From Tubiluchus corallicola (taxonomy: Eukaryota > Priapulida > Priapulimorpha > Priapulimorphida > Tubiluchidae), in contig JAQGDQ010000928.1 of NCBI GenBank assembly GCA_030141605.1, positions 1 to 64,000 of the forward strand: DNA of 64,000 nt, in the 5' to 3' direction. A program made the position numbers and the translations under genes. The notes under the pieces were generated by a model. That model searched no databases. It was not told the DNA's origin and saw only the letters and a program-made list of their open reading frames with translations. Within the stretch, counting starts at the first letter, position 1. The number at the start of each line of letters is the position of its first letter. Positions 33,801 to 43,056 of the stretch are shown here, piece by piece.

Positions 33801-34184
33801 TCCACTTCTCAGGACTCTCAAGTACATGGTCTTGAATCTTCATTGAAAACCCCTTCTAGCACACCCATGCCACAGCCTAGTCAGTCAAGGGATTATTCCA
33901 CTTCTCAGGACTCTCAAGTACACGGTCTTGAATCTTCATTGAAAGGTCCTTCTAGCACACCCATGCAACAGCCTAGTCAGTCAAGGGATTATTCCCCTTC
34001 TCGTGATTCACGAGTGCCTAGTCATGTATCATCGTCAAAAACTTCTACTAATGTGCCGATGCAACAGCCTAGCCAGTCAAGGGATAATTCCCCTTCACGG
34101 GATTGTCCAGTGCATAGTCGTGTATCTTCGTTGAAAACTTCTTCTAAATCACCCGTGCAACAGCCTAGCCAGTCAAGAAATTAG
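16482..34184 (+). CDS. Coiled-coil protein gene, eight resolved coding exons
   Basis: Coding exons are 16482-16697 (likely start ATG at 16510, MARDTLIL), 19404-19525, 21249-21332, 25705-25932, 27322-27405, 28212-28326, 29687-29844 and 33209-34184. Each has a pyrimidine tract plus AG and a GT donor. Phases match at every junction except 21332 to 25705 (phase 1 to 2), so at least one exon between these two is missing from my list. The N-terminal exon is strongly basic (RKRITTRKRVVKARKR). The middle exons are heptad-rich with many Glu, Gln, Leu and Lys, typical of a long coiled coil (LERVRQTLAMKNTENSRLQE, and ERRIEHAEMQTLKDNNERLR). The last exon is a Ser/Pro-rich repeat domain. Such architecture is common in centrosomal, ciliary or cytoskeletal scaffolds, but I do not recognise the family and assign no function. 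Several introns carry different tandem repeats. Confidence 0.8.
16698..19403. other. First resolved intron of the coiled-coil gene
   Basis: Apart from the CA/CT microsatellite at 18.5-18.95 kb, nothing is recognisable in this 2.7-kb intron. Confidence 0.4.
18546..18950. repeat. CT-rich microsatellite with CA tracts
   Basis: A CT tract of more than 100 bases at about 18798-18888 is flanked by interrupted CT and CA runs. A short unit with CCTGG-TTTCCCT-CAATTT recurs three times at about 18710-18800. Long Ser/Leu and Arg/Glu frames through it are artefacts. Confidence 0.95.
20424..20632. repeat. TTG, CAT and GTGGT low-complexity tract
   Basis: Short TTG and CATCAT runs are followed by about 140 bases of TGTGGTGTGG-type pentamer repeats. 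It lies in an intron of the coiled-coil gene. Confidence 0.8.
21333..22602. other. Intron stretch that may hide an exon
   Basis: A phase mismatch between the flanking exons predicts at least one coding exon somewhere in 21333-25704. I could not place it here or in the satellite. Confidence 0.3.
22603..25045. repeat. 58-bp satellite array, about 42 copies
   Basis: The unit begins GATTGTAGAAACAACTTAGA, continues with a GTATAGGAGTATTTTCATAC block and ends ACACGTGTTTCGCA. Copies are highly similar, with a few recurring variants: GTTGTGG for ATTGTAG, ATAAAG for GTAAAG, and a CACTCACAG-ending variant about 23760-24080 that groups together. A break with an AAAAAAAACAAC insertion is near 23087. Most copies carry CACGTG. 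The array lies inside an intron of the coiled-coil gene. Confidence 0.95.
26912..27120 (+). other. Acidic exon-like frame of unknown origin
   Basis: After TGTATAG near 26942 a short plus-strand frame reads VAELEGDEDKILEVPASEDE and ends at TAA about 27038. It looks coding in composition and lies in an intron, but its phase does not fit the neighbouring exons. It may be a relic of a transposon gene. I cannot name it. Confidence 0.2.
27626..27704 (+). other. Candidate alternative exon of the coiled-coil gene
   Basis: An AG acceptor (ACAGCAG) at 27625 is followed by a frame that joins exon 27322-27405 in phase. It reads RALMMMTSQLHTFHERLAR and then stops after VSERKN. The composition suits the coiled coil, but no donor in the phase needed by the next exon is visible. 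It could be an alternative terminal exon or a decayed one. Confidence 0.3.
29154..29656. repeat. 56-bp minisatellite, nine copies
   Basis: The unit begins ACTTCCACAACAATGATTAC, has CATAATCTAGTCTC in the middle and ends with AATAAAGCAG. Nine units run to within about 30 bases of the acceptor of the exon at 29687, so the repeat borders the branch-point and pyrimidine-tract region. Confidence 0.95.
30195..30926. repeat. 80-bp minisatellite, about nine copies
   Basis: The unit contains CACACACCATGTTGCTTGAG, a TGTGCTGGGCTGT block and AGTACTACCCTCACGTGCAC. The near-identical minus-strand frames of 75 residues are repeat artefacts. Intron of the coiled-coil gene. Confidence 0.95.
31796..32610. repeat. 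24-bp minisatellite with higher-order structure
   Basis: Units of about 24 bp (GCCTAGACCTTGATAAATTG plus TTAT) come in recognisable types (CTTGATAAATT, CTCAATAAATT, CTTGATACATT, CTCGATAAATT). They recur in a fixed order, giving a higher-order period of five to six units. The right half is more eroded by small insertions. Same host intron. Confidence 0.9.
33209..34184 (+). CDS. Terminal exon with nine 32-residue Ser/Pro repeats
   Basis: The acceptor TCCTTCAG at 33201-33208 opens the last exon in phase. After about 45 residues ending the coiled-coil part it encodes about nine repeats of 32 residues (96 bp). Each unit starts PSQSRDYS(T/P)SRDS, carries (V)HGLESSLK in the middle and ends with PSSTP(M/I)QQ. 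The inner copies are nearly identical at DNA level; the outer ones are diverged. The domain is Ser/Thr/Pro/Gln-rich with SRD and SP/TP sites, so it is probably disordered and phosphorylated. The stop TAG is at 34182-34184. Confidence 0.85.
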
Positions 34185-34312
34185 TCCCCTTGCCTGAATG
34201 GATTGTAGTTTTCTGAACTTCTGACACATAATCCAAATGCCAAAAATGTAAATAGTGATATTTTTAATTTTGCTCAATGTATGCACGAAAGGTAATGAAA
34301 AGTTCAAATATG

Positions 34313-34318
34313 AATAAA
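34313..34318 (+). terminator. Poly(A) signal of the coiled-coil gene
   Basis: AATAAA lies about 130 bases after the stop codon and is followed by a GT-rich stretch (TGTCTTGTGTGTAATTTG), as expected for a cleavage and polyadenylation site. Confidence 0.7.
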
Positions 34319-34416
34319 TGTCTTGTGTGTAATTTGAGTGTTGCTTTTGCCATTTATTTCTTATTAGCCTAACTGATCACCGATTATCATTTTGTTATAA
34401 TATTGCCATCATAACT

Positions 34417-34930
34417 GTTGGATCACGTGACATCAGCATTGGATCACGTGACATCAGTGTTGGATCACGTGACATCAGCATTGGATCACGTGACATCAGC
34501 ATTGGATCACGTGACATCAGTATTGGGTCACTTGACATCAGTATTGGGTCACGTGACATCAGTATTGGATCACGTGACATCAGCATTGGATCACGTGACA
34601 TCAGCATTGGATCACGTGACAGCATTGGATCACGTGACATCAGCTTGGATCACGAGGCATCAGTATTAGATCACGTGACATCAGTATTGGATCACGTGAC
34701 ATCAGCATTGGATCACGTGACATCAGTATTGGGTCACGTGACATCAGTATTAGATCACGTGACATCAGTATTGGGTCACTTGACATCAGTATTGGGTCAC
34801 GTGACATCAGTATTGGGTCACGTGACATCAGTATTGGATCACGTGACATCAGTATTGGATCACGTGACATCAGTATTGGGTCACGTGACATCAGTATTGG
34901 ATCACGTGACATCAGTATTGGGTCACGTGG
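34417..34930. repeat. 21-bp minisatellite of E-boxes, about 24 copies
   Basis: The unit is (T)TGGATCACGTGACATCAGTA. Nearly every copy holds the palindrome TCACGTGA, a bHLH-ZIP E-box. Minor types are GGTCACGTG and a rare CACTTG. The array starts about 100 bp after the poly(A) signal. Because 21 is a multiple of three, long repetitive frames exist on both strands and are not genes. Confidence 0.95.
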
Positions 34931-36850
34931 TCTTTTGTACAGTTTACGAACTATTGGCAAATTAAGAGCTGAGATTTTATAATTATTTGTCGTGAAAAAG
35001 CATTGCACTTTATTGCACAATTTCAGAACCATATTCAGAGAATGCTGTACTATAATAACAAACATAATTGCTCTTATAACATTTAATAGTTTAGATCTAA
35101 TGTCTTTCAACTCTTACATGCCTTGTTACTTTTGTTTTACTATTATCATATAAAGACAAGTAAATAATTTAAGGTAATAATTTGTAACAAGCGAGAAAAA
35201 GCGTCTAAAAAATGAGGTGAGCTGAAGCCACACTGTGACAAATGAGGTAGTGATACGACTATCCCCAAAATGTCCTGCAAGTCAAGTGTTTAGGGACTGA
35301 TCTTAAAAGTGAAGGAAAAGGGGAAGAATAATGTAAATAGGTATCTTAAAAAGTCAAACTGTACAAAAGGCAGAACAGCAAAATATTTAAAGTAAAGGAA
35401 ATTTGTCCCACGAATGTTGAAAGTATAAGAGAAAATCATAACAGCTGGCAAACCAAACAAAGTGGTGCTGTGAATTACATAGCATCCATTTCACAACTGG
35501 ATTTTGAAACTATCTAGATAATCTAAGATAACAAATTGGTATAATCTTCATCTCTGCTGATAATAGGACCATTTGTTTCATAAAGCGTCTCTCCTCGAGT
35601 ACTGTCAACTTTCAGTCATGTTTCTTCACTGAGTATTTTATTATTTATTTATTGACGATTTACAAGCCATACAAATAGAATTGCAGTTACAAGTTACAAA
35701 CATTACATAAACAATGCAATACATTACAATGAGGAAAAAACTACGCAGACAAAACCCCGCACGTGGGGTATAATCATCAACATGATACACAATAAAACAC
35801 AATAATAATAGTAAACGGTGTTTACAGTGGTAAAATATTATAATTATGTTATATTATGTTAACTTATTTTACAATGTTTAGTACACAACAAATTTTAGAA
35901 TTGCAATTACATGTTTCAACAAATTTATACTGTTGAACATAATTATATTAAAATGTATTATATTAAAATTACATTTTACAAAATGGTAACATACATTTAA
36001 AGTGAAGCGTTAGAATTATTGTATATAATGAAGATCTTACACTACTAAATAAAACAACAGGTATTATAACTGTGTCGTCCAGAATTGGAATGGTTCATTG
36101 TTTTCTATGTGTTTCCCTGCTTTGCAGTGCATTTCTAATATTTCCCACCCTGAAAATCACAAAAATCCCATGTTATGTACATAAAAACAATTCCATGGGC
36201 TTATATGGAAAACTTGTTTTTTTCAGCCAGCCAGTTTACAGAACACTGATACTAAACATTTCACATAGAGTAATAGGTTTAAATAGAATAGAAATTTATG
36301 TTTTACTTGGATGCATAAGAATTACACTTACAAGTAAAACGTGTGATAGATTTTGTACTTTAAACTAGTTTAAATAAGCTCAAAAAATCAGCAGAAGCTC
36401 TGAACTAAAAAAAGAAAAATTACCCAGATAAATGTTGATATCCATACCAGAATTTGTGTGCTATTATTAACTCTTAAAATGCGATATCTGCATTAACTAA
36501 AAAGTCACTAACATGTCTGTTGCTATTGGCAGCAGCTCCTGACCCACTCCGGTCATTTCTTTTTTTACTTCTGCCATCCAGTACAAGCTGTCTGGCACTC
36601 TATATGGACTGGATTCTGAATCTAAATCTGAAATCTATACGGTTGGGACAACTTTTTTCAACGTAACTGCAATAGTTTTTATATCCCACAAAACGGTAGA
36701 ATGTCAGAATGTGTATATAATTAAAGTCAAACTAAGCCCTCACTAAAAAAACCCTCAATGTCTGTTAGGGTTGTATAGACCTTTAAGTGGTTCTTACTGG
36801 AGTGCTTTTTTATAAACTCTATAGTAAAGTTTGCCTAGGTCTAACTTAGT
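34931..36850. other. Intergenic or 3' intronic stretch; possible LINE tail
   Basis: No gene is supported. From about 35636 (TTATTTATTTATTGACGAT) to about 36000 the sequence resembles the 3' end of a LINE in minus orientation, but no coding part remains. On the minus strand near 36630-36540 a short frame reads SSPYRVPDSLYWMAEVKKEM. It looks coding, and I could not tie it to the TTLL exon or to a transposon. Confidence 0.3.
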
Positions 36851-37066
36851 CTATACTTTCTCTGGATATGTGTTATACTTCCTGGTCCAAGCATCTAATA
36901 GTAAATTGCTGTATCTTTTTTTCTCAAAGTATTTTAAATATCTATGAGATACTAAGCTGGGAAAGATCCGTTCAAATCCTCCTCGTCTGTGATATTCATC
37001 TTCTGCTTCTACTAGTTCACGTACATCAGCTGATGTCAGGTCATCTAGAATATTTGAACTCACATC
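36851..37066 (-). CDS. Tubulin tyrosine ligase-like (TTLL) exon
   Basis: The acceptor TTATTCGCAG on the minus strand opens an exon at 37066. It reads SSNILDDLTSADVRELVEAE, then GGFERIFPS and YLKYFEKKRYSNLLLDAW, and reaches a TAG at 36851-36853. The order 'LT-x-DVR-L, E-D-E, FERIFP, YL-FE-RY' matches the C-terminal end of the TTL catalytic domain in TTLL glutamylases and glycylases, which add amino acids to tubulin tails. The catalytic ATP-grasp exons lie upstream (higher coordinates) and were not found within the window. The frame may stop here or use a GTATAG donor just before the stop. Confidence 0.6.
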   Translation of the reverse strand, partial: DVSSNILDDLTSADVRELVEAEDEYHRRGGFERIFPSLVSHRYLKYFEKKRYSNLLLDAWTRKYNTYPEKV

Positions 37067-37255
37067 CTGCGAATAAATGAAGAATTTTATTTTCTTTCAA
37101 GATATTGTTGATTCACGGCTTAAAAAGCCGGATGAATTTGGTATAAGTACTACAATTCAAAGCTAAACTGAACATACTGTTTCATCACATGTGTTAAGTA
37201 TAGTGTGTCATGTAATCATACTGCAGGCAATTGTCATGTCGTGCCAGTAATAAAG

Positions 37256-37790
37256 TAACAGGAAAAGTCACAATTGTGGCTAGAAAAAAATCACAGGAAA
37301 GCAGTCGCAATTAATTTATGGTGCCTGGTATTAGAATATTGAGAAAAAAGTCACAGGAAGGCAGTCGCAATTAATTTATGGTGCCTGGTATTAGAATATT
37401 GAGAAAAAAGTCACAGGAAGGCAGTCGCAATTAATTTATGGTGCCTGGTATTAGAATATTGAGAAAAAGTCACAAGAAAGCAGTCCCAATTAATTTATGG
37501 TGTCTGGCAATAAGATCACGAGAAAAAGTCACAGGAAAAAAGCCGCAATTAATTTATGGTGCCTGGTAATAAAATCAGGAGAAAAAAGTCACAGGAAATA
37601 AGTCACAGTTAATTTATGGTGCCTGGTAATAAGATCACGATACTAAACTCACAGCAAAGAAGTCAAATTATTTTACGGCGCCTGGTAATAAGAACACGAG
37701 ACTAAAGTCACAGGAAGTAAGTCACAATTATTTTATGGTGCCTGGTAATAAGATCACGAGAAAAATGTCACAAGAAAAAAAAGTCACAAT
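37256..37790. repeat. 60-bp minisatellite, about nine copies
   Basis: The unit holds GTCACAGGAA, a CAGTCGCAATTAATTTATGG block and GTGCCTGGTA, with AGAATATTGAGAAAA or AAGATCACGAGAAAA at its end. The left copies are nearly identical and the right copies are diverged. It lies upstream of the TTLL exon, probably in its intron. Confidence 0.9.
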
Positions 37791-39375
37791 TTTGGAAAGA
37801 AAGTCAGTTAGTCAAAGAAAAATGTCCAAGTCAGTAACAATATATTTAATTACAATAAACAAATAAAGTAGAAAATATTTTAAATCAGTTATTATTTGGC
37901 AATACATGACTTGTATATGTTGACAACAGTATTCTGTATGATGGCATTACATCATGTTTTGTTCAATATCTTAGACTTAGAGTTAAAATTATTTCTTTTT
38001 TCCTGCGAGTTTTCCATGATTTTTGTCTCAGTATCAATATACTTGCCATTGAATTGGTCTCTGAAGTCCTTGAAGTCCCTGAAAAGAGTAGGAGAAATAG
38101 CAGAGCCTACTAGTATAGTAGTTCTTTTTAGATTTTCATATAATCTGAGAAAAAGAATTGGCCAAGGTTTTGTTCATATATGCCAGTTTTCAAACTTTTT
38201 GTTTTGTTTGCTAAAACTATAGAAAATGTAAAGTGCATAGTGACTTACGAGACTGAGACTGTACCCAACGGTAATGTTACTGCCAGGTGCCAAGTACTTG
38301 AGTTGGTGTCGTCTTCGTGGTTAATTGTACGCTCACTTGATAAAAATGCTAATGTTTTCTAATGAACGGTCAGATCACGATCAGATCTGGTAGACTTGTA
38401 CAGAGATTTGGATTCTTTAGCTCGATTTTCGCCCTTTAGAGAGGGTACTTTTGTGAGTAACTCCCAAAAATTTCAAACTGCTGCTTCATCGCCATTTCTT
38501 TGTGAAATTGAACTGAAACTGAAATTAAGCTAAATTGCACAATATGACATGATAATAATAACAATTACGAAAACAGAGTAGATGTATTTAACTCAATATT
38601 AAAACGTAACGGTACTGCTTTACCATAACAGAGCTGTTGAAAAAAATCAAACAGACTAGAAGGAAATCCTGGAAAGGTGCTTCGATAAAGTTCTGGGGAC
38701 ATTTCTTTCTAGAATGGTCAACAAACCAGACTTATCGATTTGATTATGCTGTTTCCTGTGGAAAAGGTCAAAATGCAAACAAAACAAAATGGCTGGAAAG
38801 TTTTTGCACAAAATGCACAAATCAAAAGAAATTCAAAGAAAATTAATATTAGGAGACTATTATGGCATAACTTTTTTTCTACGCTAGCCTTTCTCTGATG
38901 TTTCATTAGCCTGTCCCTGGTAAAAATTTGCATAATTTGCATTTGCAGTAAAAAAATGAACGCTTTTGTTTTTCGTGTGGTGTAAGAGTAGCGTCTATCA
39001 GCGGCGGTGGCTCTAATACTGGTCCAATGAAGTCGCCAGGCGTAATGGATGAATTACTGAAACAGATTTAATTATGTAAATACAAGTACCGGAATTCTTC
39101 TTTGGACAGATCACTGACTGAAGTGCTTTGGCAGCTTTGTGGGTTATTGTGATAATGATGGGATATGTGAGAACACATTGAATTTCGAAAAATGCCACGT
39201 GATAGACCTACTAATACATGGTGAATGGACGAGATTAGTAATGGTATAAAATGGCGTTTTTCGGAGAAAATAACGGATAAGAAATAGATGAAATCGGTTT
39301 ATGTTGTTTTCAATGCACCCGTTTATACTCTACAAATGTGTTGTAGAGTAATACAATTTCATGTAAATGTTGTTG

Positions 39376-39406
<31 letters not shown>

Positions 39407-39691
39407 TGTTGCTGTTGCTGCCGCTGCTGCTGCCTTTGTACTTGTCGTGGTCGTTGTTGCAGCTGTTGTTGTTGTCATTGTAGTTACTTTTGTTTTTGTT
39501 GTGTAGGCAGATGCATAATTTTCGACTTACGATGTATCATAGATTACAAGATCTCGAAGTGCAAGTTTATTTATGTACAACAGTTAAAACACACAATGAC
39601 AAATCTACTATGTCCAGCAACTACTACTTTTGTGTAAAGCAAATAGTACATAGAATTGCGTAGGTAATTATGACCTTATTTGTTTGTATCA
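37791..39691. other. Stretch without a recognisable gene
   Basis: Only short unsupported frames. A TTG/TGC triplet microsatellite lies at about 39367-39480. Upstream exons of the TTLL gene were not found here. Confidence 0.35.
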
Positions 39692-39930
39692 GAGGGTTTA
39701 GTCTAGTGAAAACGCGCCCGCTTTCTGCCAGGGAGGTCGTGAGTTCGATACAGCGGCCGAATCATATACAATCTCTAAAAATGGTGCCTGCTATTGCCCT
39801 GCCTGGCGTGGTGTTTATGGTAAAAGTGGGTATCTCTGTTATGTAGCAGTAGTTTGTTATTTACAATCCGCCCAAAAACTCTTTAGAGCTCATGTTAATT
39901 GCTCATCCTAAAATCCGAGTTTAAATAAAA
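39692..39930 (+). mobile_element. tRNA-derived SINE
   Basis: The 5' part looks like a tRNA gene: GGGTTTAGTCTAGTGA (box A, 39697-39709) and GAGTTCGATAC (box B, 39741-39751), 32 bp apart. It continues into an unrelated body with an internal GTATCTCTGTTATGTAGCAG block and ends AAATAAAAATTG. A TTG triplet tail to about 40012 follows, as is common for SINEs mobilised by LINEs with simple-repeat tails. Length is about 240 bp. The family is not identified. Confidence 0.7.
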
Positions 39931-40012
39931 ATTGTTGTTGTTGTTGTTGTTGCTGTTGCTGTTGCTGTTGTTGTTGTTGCTGTTGCTGCTGCTGTTGTTG
40001 TTGTTGTTATTA
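39931..40012. repeat. TTG/TGC triplet tail
   Basis: This microsatellite follows the SINE body directly and is probably its 3' tail. Confidence 0.85.
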
Positions 40013-40469
40013 TTTTTATAGGGAAGTTCAACAGTTCCAATTGGTGAACAGGCAGCATTAGTATGAAAACCAACGCATTTGCAACTGAATGTTTGCAGAA
40101 CTCTATTCCCATATTACGTCCACATGCCAGGTAAAGAATATAGTAGTGCTAAAAACTAAAACACTTGTAATAAGTGGTCCAACGTTGCAGTTTGTTAAAT
40201 GGTGGCAAGAAAGCGAGGCAAGACAAAAGTACCACCTGTGAGAAAAATGGCCATTTTGATGTCTGACGCTCTCGCAAACTGTTACCTGCAGATGGCGTGT
40301 GATCTTGACCTAAAACAGCTCAAGTGCTTTCATTTGCCAAACATGTTGTGGTACCCCAGGTCATCAACCATCAACCAACCACCCTCTCCCCCTCCCTATC
40401 AAATTATTTTTGTTGATGAAACTATAACGTGTGCAGTAGTAGGCCGAGGGTCCCCCAAAAATAGCAGTC

Positions 40470-41041
40470 AGTCTTTGGAATACAGCCCAACTCAAACTTA
40501 AATCATCAGCCAGCCCAAGAAGCTACAAAAAAGAAATTAAAAGATACTTTGCTAACAAATTATTCAAGACCAGCCTATAAAAACGATAAACTAATCAATC
40601 CTAGAGACTATCCTTTTATATTACCGGCAATTTAAAATATTAATTTTTTTATTTTACAATAAATTTTAGCAACTGACGATCTAAAACAAAAAACAATCAG
40701 CCAACTCAATCGAAATTAATTCTGTCATAGTCTTTAACCATGTAAAATTAAACGCATGCAAATATAAATGTGATTAAATTTATTTATAAATTTGCGTATT
40801 ATACGTAAACTTAAATTTAAAAGTATTTTTAACTGTATGTAAAAATTTCCGAATTGTAAACCTTTTAAAGTATTTTTCTATTTACTAATATCACTTCATC
40901 AATGTTTTTAATCATGTATAATTTACTAATGATCGGACACTATTGTAAAGCATCAGTTTAAAGACAGAACATACACATTATTTATATGTATTGTGATTTT
41001 GTTACTGTACATTTTGTGTATGTTTTATTACAATAAAGTAT

Positions 41042-41076
<35 letters not shown>

Positions 41077-41092
41077 TATATATATACGACAT
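40470..41092 (+). mobile_element. 3' end fragment of a LINE
   Basis: The plus strand reads SLWNTAQLKLKSSASPRSYK, then KEIKRYFANKLFKTSL and a stop. This is the usual LINE reverse-transcriptase C-terminus (WN-x-LP-x-L-(R/K), then a Lys-rich helix). An AT-rich 3' untranslated region with AATAAA near 41033 follows and ends in a TA microsatellite. Only this tail is present. Confidence 0.6.
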
Positions 41093-41251
41093 ACCAAATA
41101 TCGTGGCTCACGCTCGAAAGCTTTTAAAGGAAAATACTAGCCAAAGAAATTTTAGCAGCGCCAATGACCAGTACGAGCAAATACTTTATGAAGATATAAA
41201 ACCTTATCGCTTAACTTTAACGTTCTTCGTGTCTTTCTCAGGGTTGTTAAT

Positions 41252-41361
41252 ATGTCAACGAGAGAATCACGTCTTAGTGATCTTAAAGTTGTCAGAGAAC
41301 ATCTTCTATCACCTGGTCTTAATGAACAAATCGCCATGAACATCGCCAATCAATTTCTAAA
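41252..41361 (+). CDS. Possible first coding exon of an unknown gene
   Basis: An acceptor (GTGTCTTTCTCAG) is followed after nine bases by ATG. The frame then gives MSTRESRLSDLKVVREHLLS and PGLNEQIAMNIANQFLK and runs into the donor AAA|GTAAGTG. The composition is helical and clearly protein-like. Downstream exons are not identified, and the long AGT microsatellite and the retroelement follow. I do not recognise the family. Confidence 0.5.
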
Positions 41362-41879
41362 GTAAGTGTTTTACATTCCACTATGAAAAAGCATTTACAC
41401 TAGCAGAACATAACTATGCTACGTTCGGAAAACTTTCATCTTTAATTTCCATGCAATATGCAGATGATATTGCTTGTATATCAGCCGCCGTTTAGAGAAA
41501 TATGATCTTAACGTCAGCAATACAAAAATATCATATTCGAAGAGGAGTAAATGATGAAAAAGCAGAGAAGTGGGGTCCAAATAAACAAAACGGTTTCTCA
41601 AGCTCGAGATTATTAGGATTCGCGCTTTTATTATTTACTTCTGCGTAATCTACACAATACACATTTATCTCAGAAAATGATTTCATTTTATTATAATGTA
41701 GGGAGTAATTAGTTCAGCTGAATCAAGTTTTTCTGTAAATGCCAGAAAGACTTTTGAAGTCTTTGTCAGCTATTCATGTGTTTGGCAGCGAGCAGCCTTT
41801 CTTTGATATCACATGCGCTTATTGTCATTTCTGCCTTTACGAACGTCTTCTGTGGCCGTAGTTAATAAGCTATTGTAAC

Positions 41880-42113
41880 AAGAACAGTTGGGTTGCATTA
41901 CTGAGACGTTCAAACGCAACCGTGGATAATAGCATTAGCACAATTTAACTCCACATCAGATCAGGACCGCGCCACCTACAATATCTGCAACGGGACAAGA
42001 GCAGTTGGGTTGCATTATTGAGACGCTCAAACGCAACCGTGGATGATAACGTTAGCACAGTTTAACTCCACATCAGATCAGCACAGCGCCACCTACAATA
42101 TCTGCAACGGGAC
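41880..42113. repeat. Tandem duplication of 117 bp
   Basis: 41880-41996 and 41997-42113 are near-identical copies, starting AAGAACAGTTGGGTTGCATT and AAGAGCAGTTGGGTTGCATT and ending CTGCAACGGGAC. Only a few substitutions separate them, so it is a recent duplication. No coding function is visible. Confidence 0.9.
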
Positions 42114-42515
42114 AAAATCTGCAACGATTAAAATCCTCAGTAATCCGCAAAAAAACGAAAAAAACTTAACTGTCAATAAATTATATCTTGTTCTTTTGTG
42201 TTTAGCTGTTGCTGACTCCGCGAAATCCTTGAAAAGAAAAAAAATCCGCGTGTTAATCCGTTTTAGTAAATGTGTAACATTTACTCTTAATTTAAACTCT
42301 TAAACCCTGTTTCGCTTAAAGTTCGCAAAAATTCGTGGACTTCCGGAAAAAACTCCCGTGGACTTTGACTCCGCTAACATGTGATTAAGACTCAATTTCA
42401 GAAACATATTGTTATCAATCATAGTTGTTCTTTTGGTTGCGTTATCGAGACTCTATGACTCTAGAACAAATCAACTGAAGACTATAACTAATTTTTTACA
42501 CTAACAGTGTAGTCC

Positions 42516-42516
<1 letters not shown>

Positions 42517-42608
<92 letters not shown>

Positions 42609-42679
42609 TGTAGTGGTGGTGGTGGTGGTGGTGGTGGTGGCAGCGGCGGCAGCAGCAGCAGCAGTAGTATTAATATTAA

Positions 42680-42713
<34 letters not shown>

Positions 42714-42908
42714 TGTAGTAGTAGTAGCAGTAGTAGTAGTAGCAGTAGTAGTAGTAGTAGCAGTAGTAGTAGTAGTAGTAGCAGCAGCAGCAGCAGCAGC
42801 GGTAGTATTAATATTAGTAGTAGTAGTAGTAGTAGTAGCAGCAGTAGTAGTAGTAGTGGTAGTAGCAGTAGTAGTAGTAGTAGTAGTAGCAGCAGTAGTA
42901 GTAGTAGT

Positions 42909-42997
<89 letters not shown>

Positions 42998-43056
42998 CAG
43001 TAGTAGTAGTAGTAGCAGCAGTAGTAGTAGCAGCAGCAGCAGCAGCAGTAGTAGTA
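42517..43056. repeat. AGT/AGC/GGT triplet microsatellite, 540 bp
   Basis: A long interrupted run of AGT triplets with blocks of GGT, AGC and GGC. A short spacer GTATTAATATTA occurs twice, at about 42665 and 42804, which points to internal duplication of a larger block. Long Leu, Val/Ala and Tyr/Cys frames through it are artefacts. Confidence 0.95.

Noticed and set aside
34395-35110. Repetitive frames MSRDPILMSRDP (minus) and DHVTSVLDHVTS (plus)
   Set aside because: The 21-bp unit is a multiple of three and has no stops in these frames, so it is a minisatellite and not a protein.
36540-36640. Minus-strand coding-like stretch as a further TTLL exon
   Set aside because: The phase does not give an open join to the TTLL exon, and the motifs are not those of the TTLL family. 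It is left unassigned.
34417-37790. CRISPR-like arrays from regularly spaced repeats
   Set aside because: The units are contiguous tandem repeats without unique spacers, in clearly eukaryotic sequence.
40199-40501. Plus-strand 100-residue frame starting MVARKRGKTKVPP
   Set aside because: Its start follows a TTGCAG, but the composition turns non-coding after about 60 residues and its end overlaps the LINE fragment in another frame. It is not supported as a gene.
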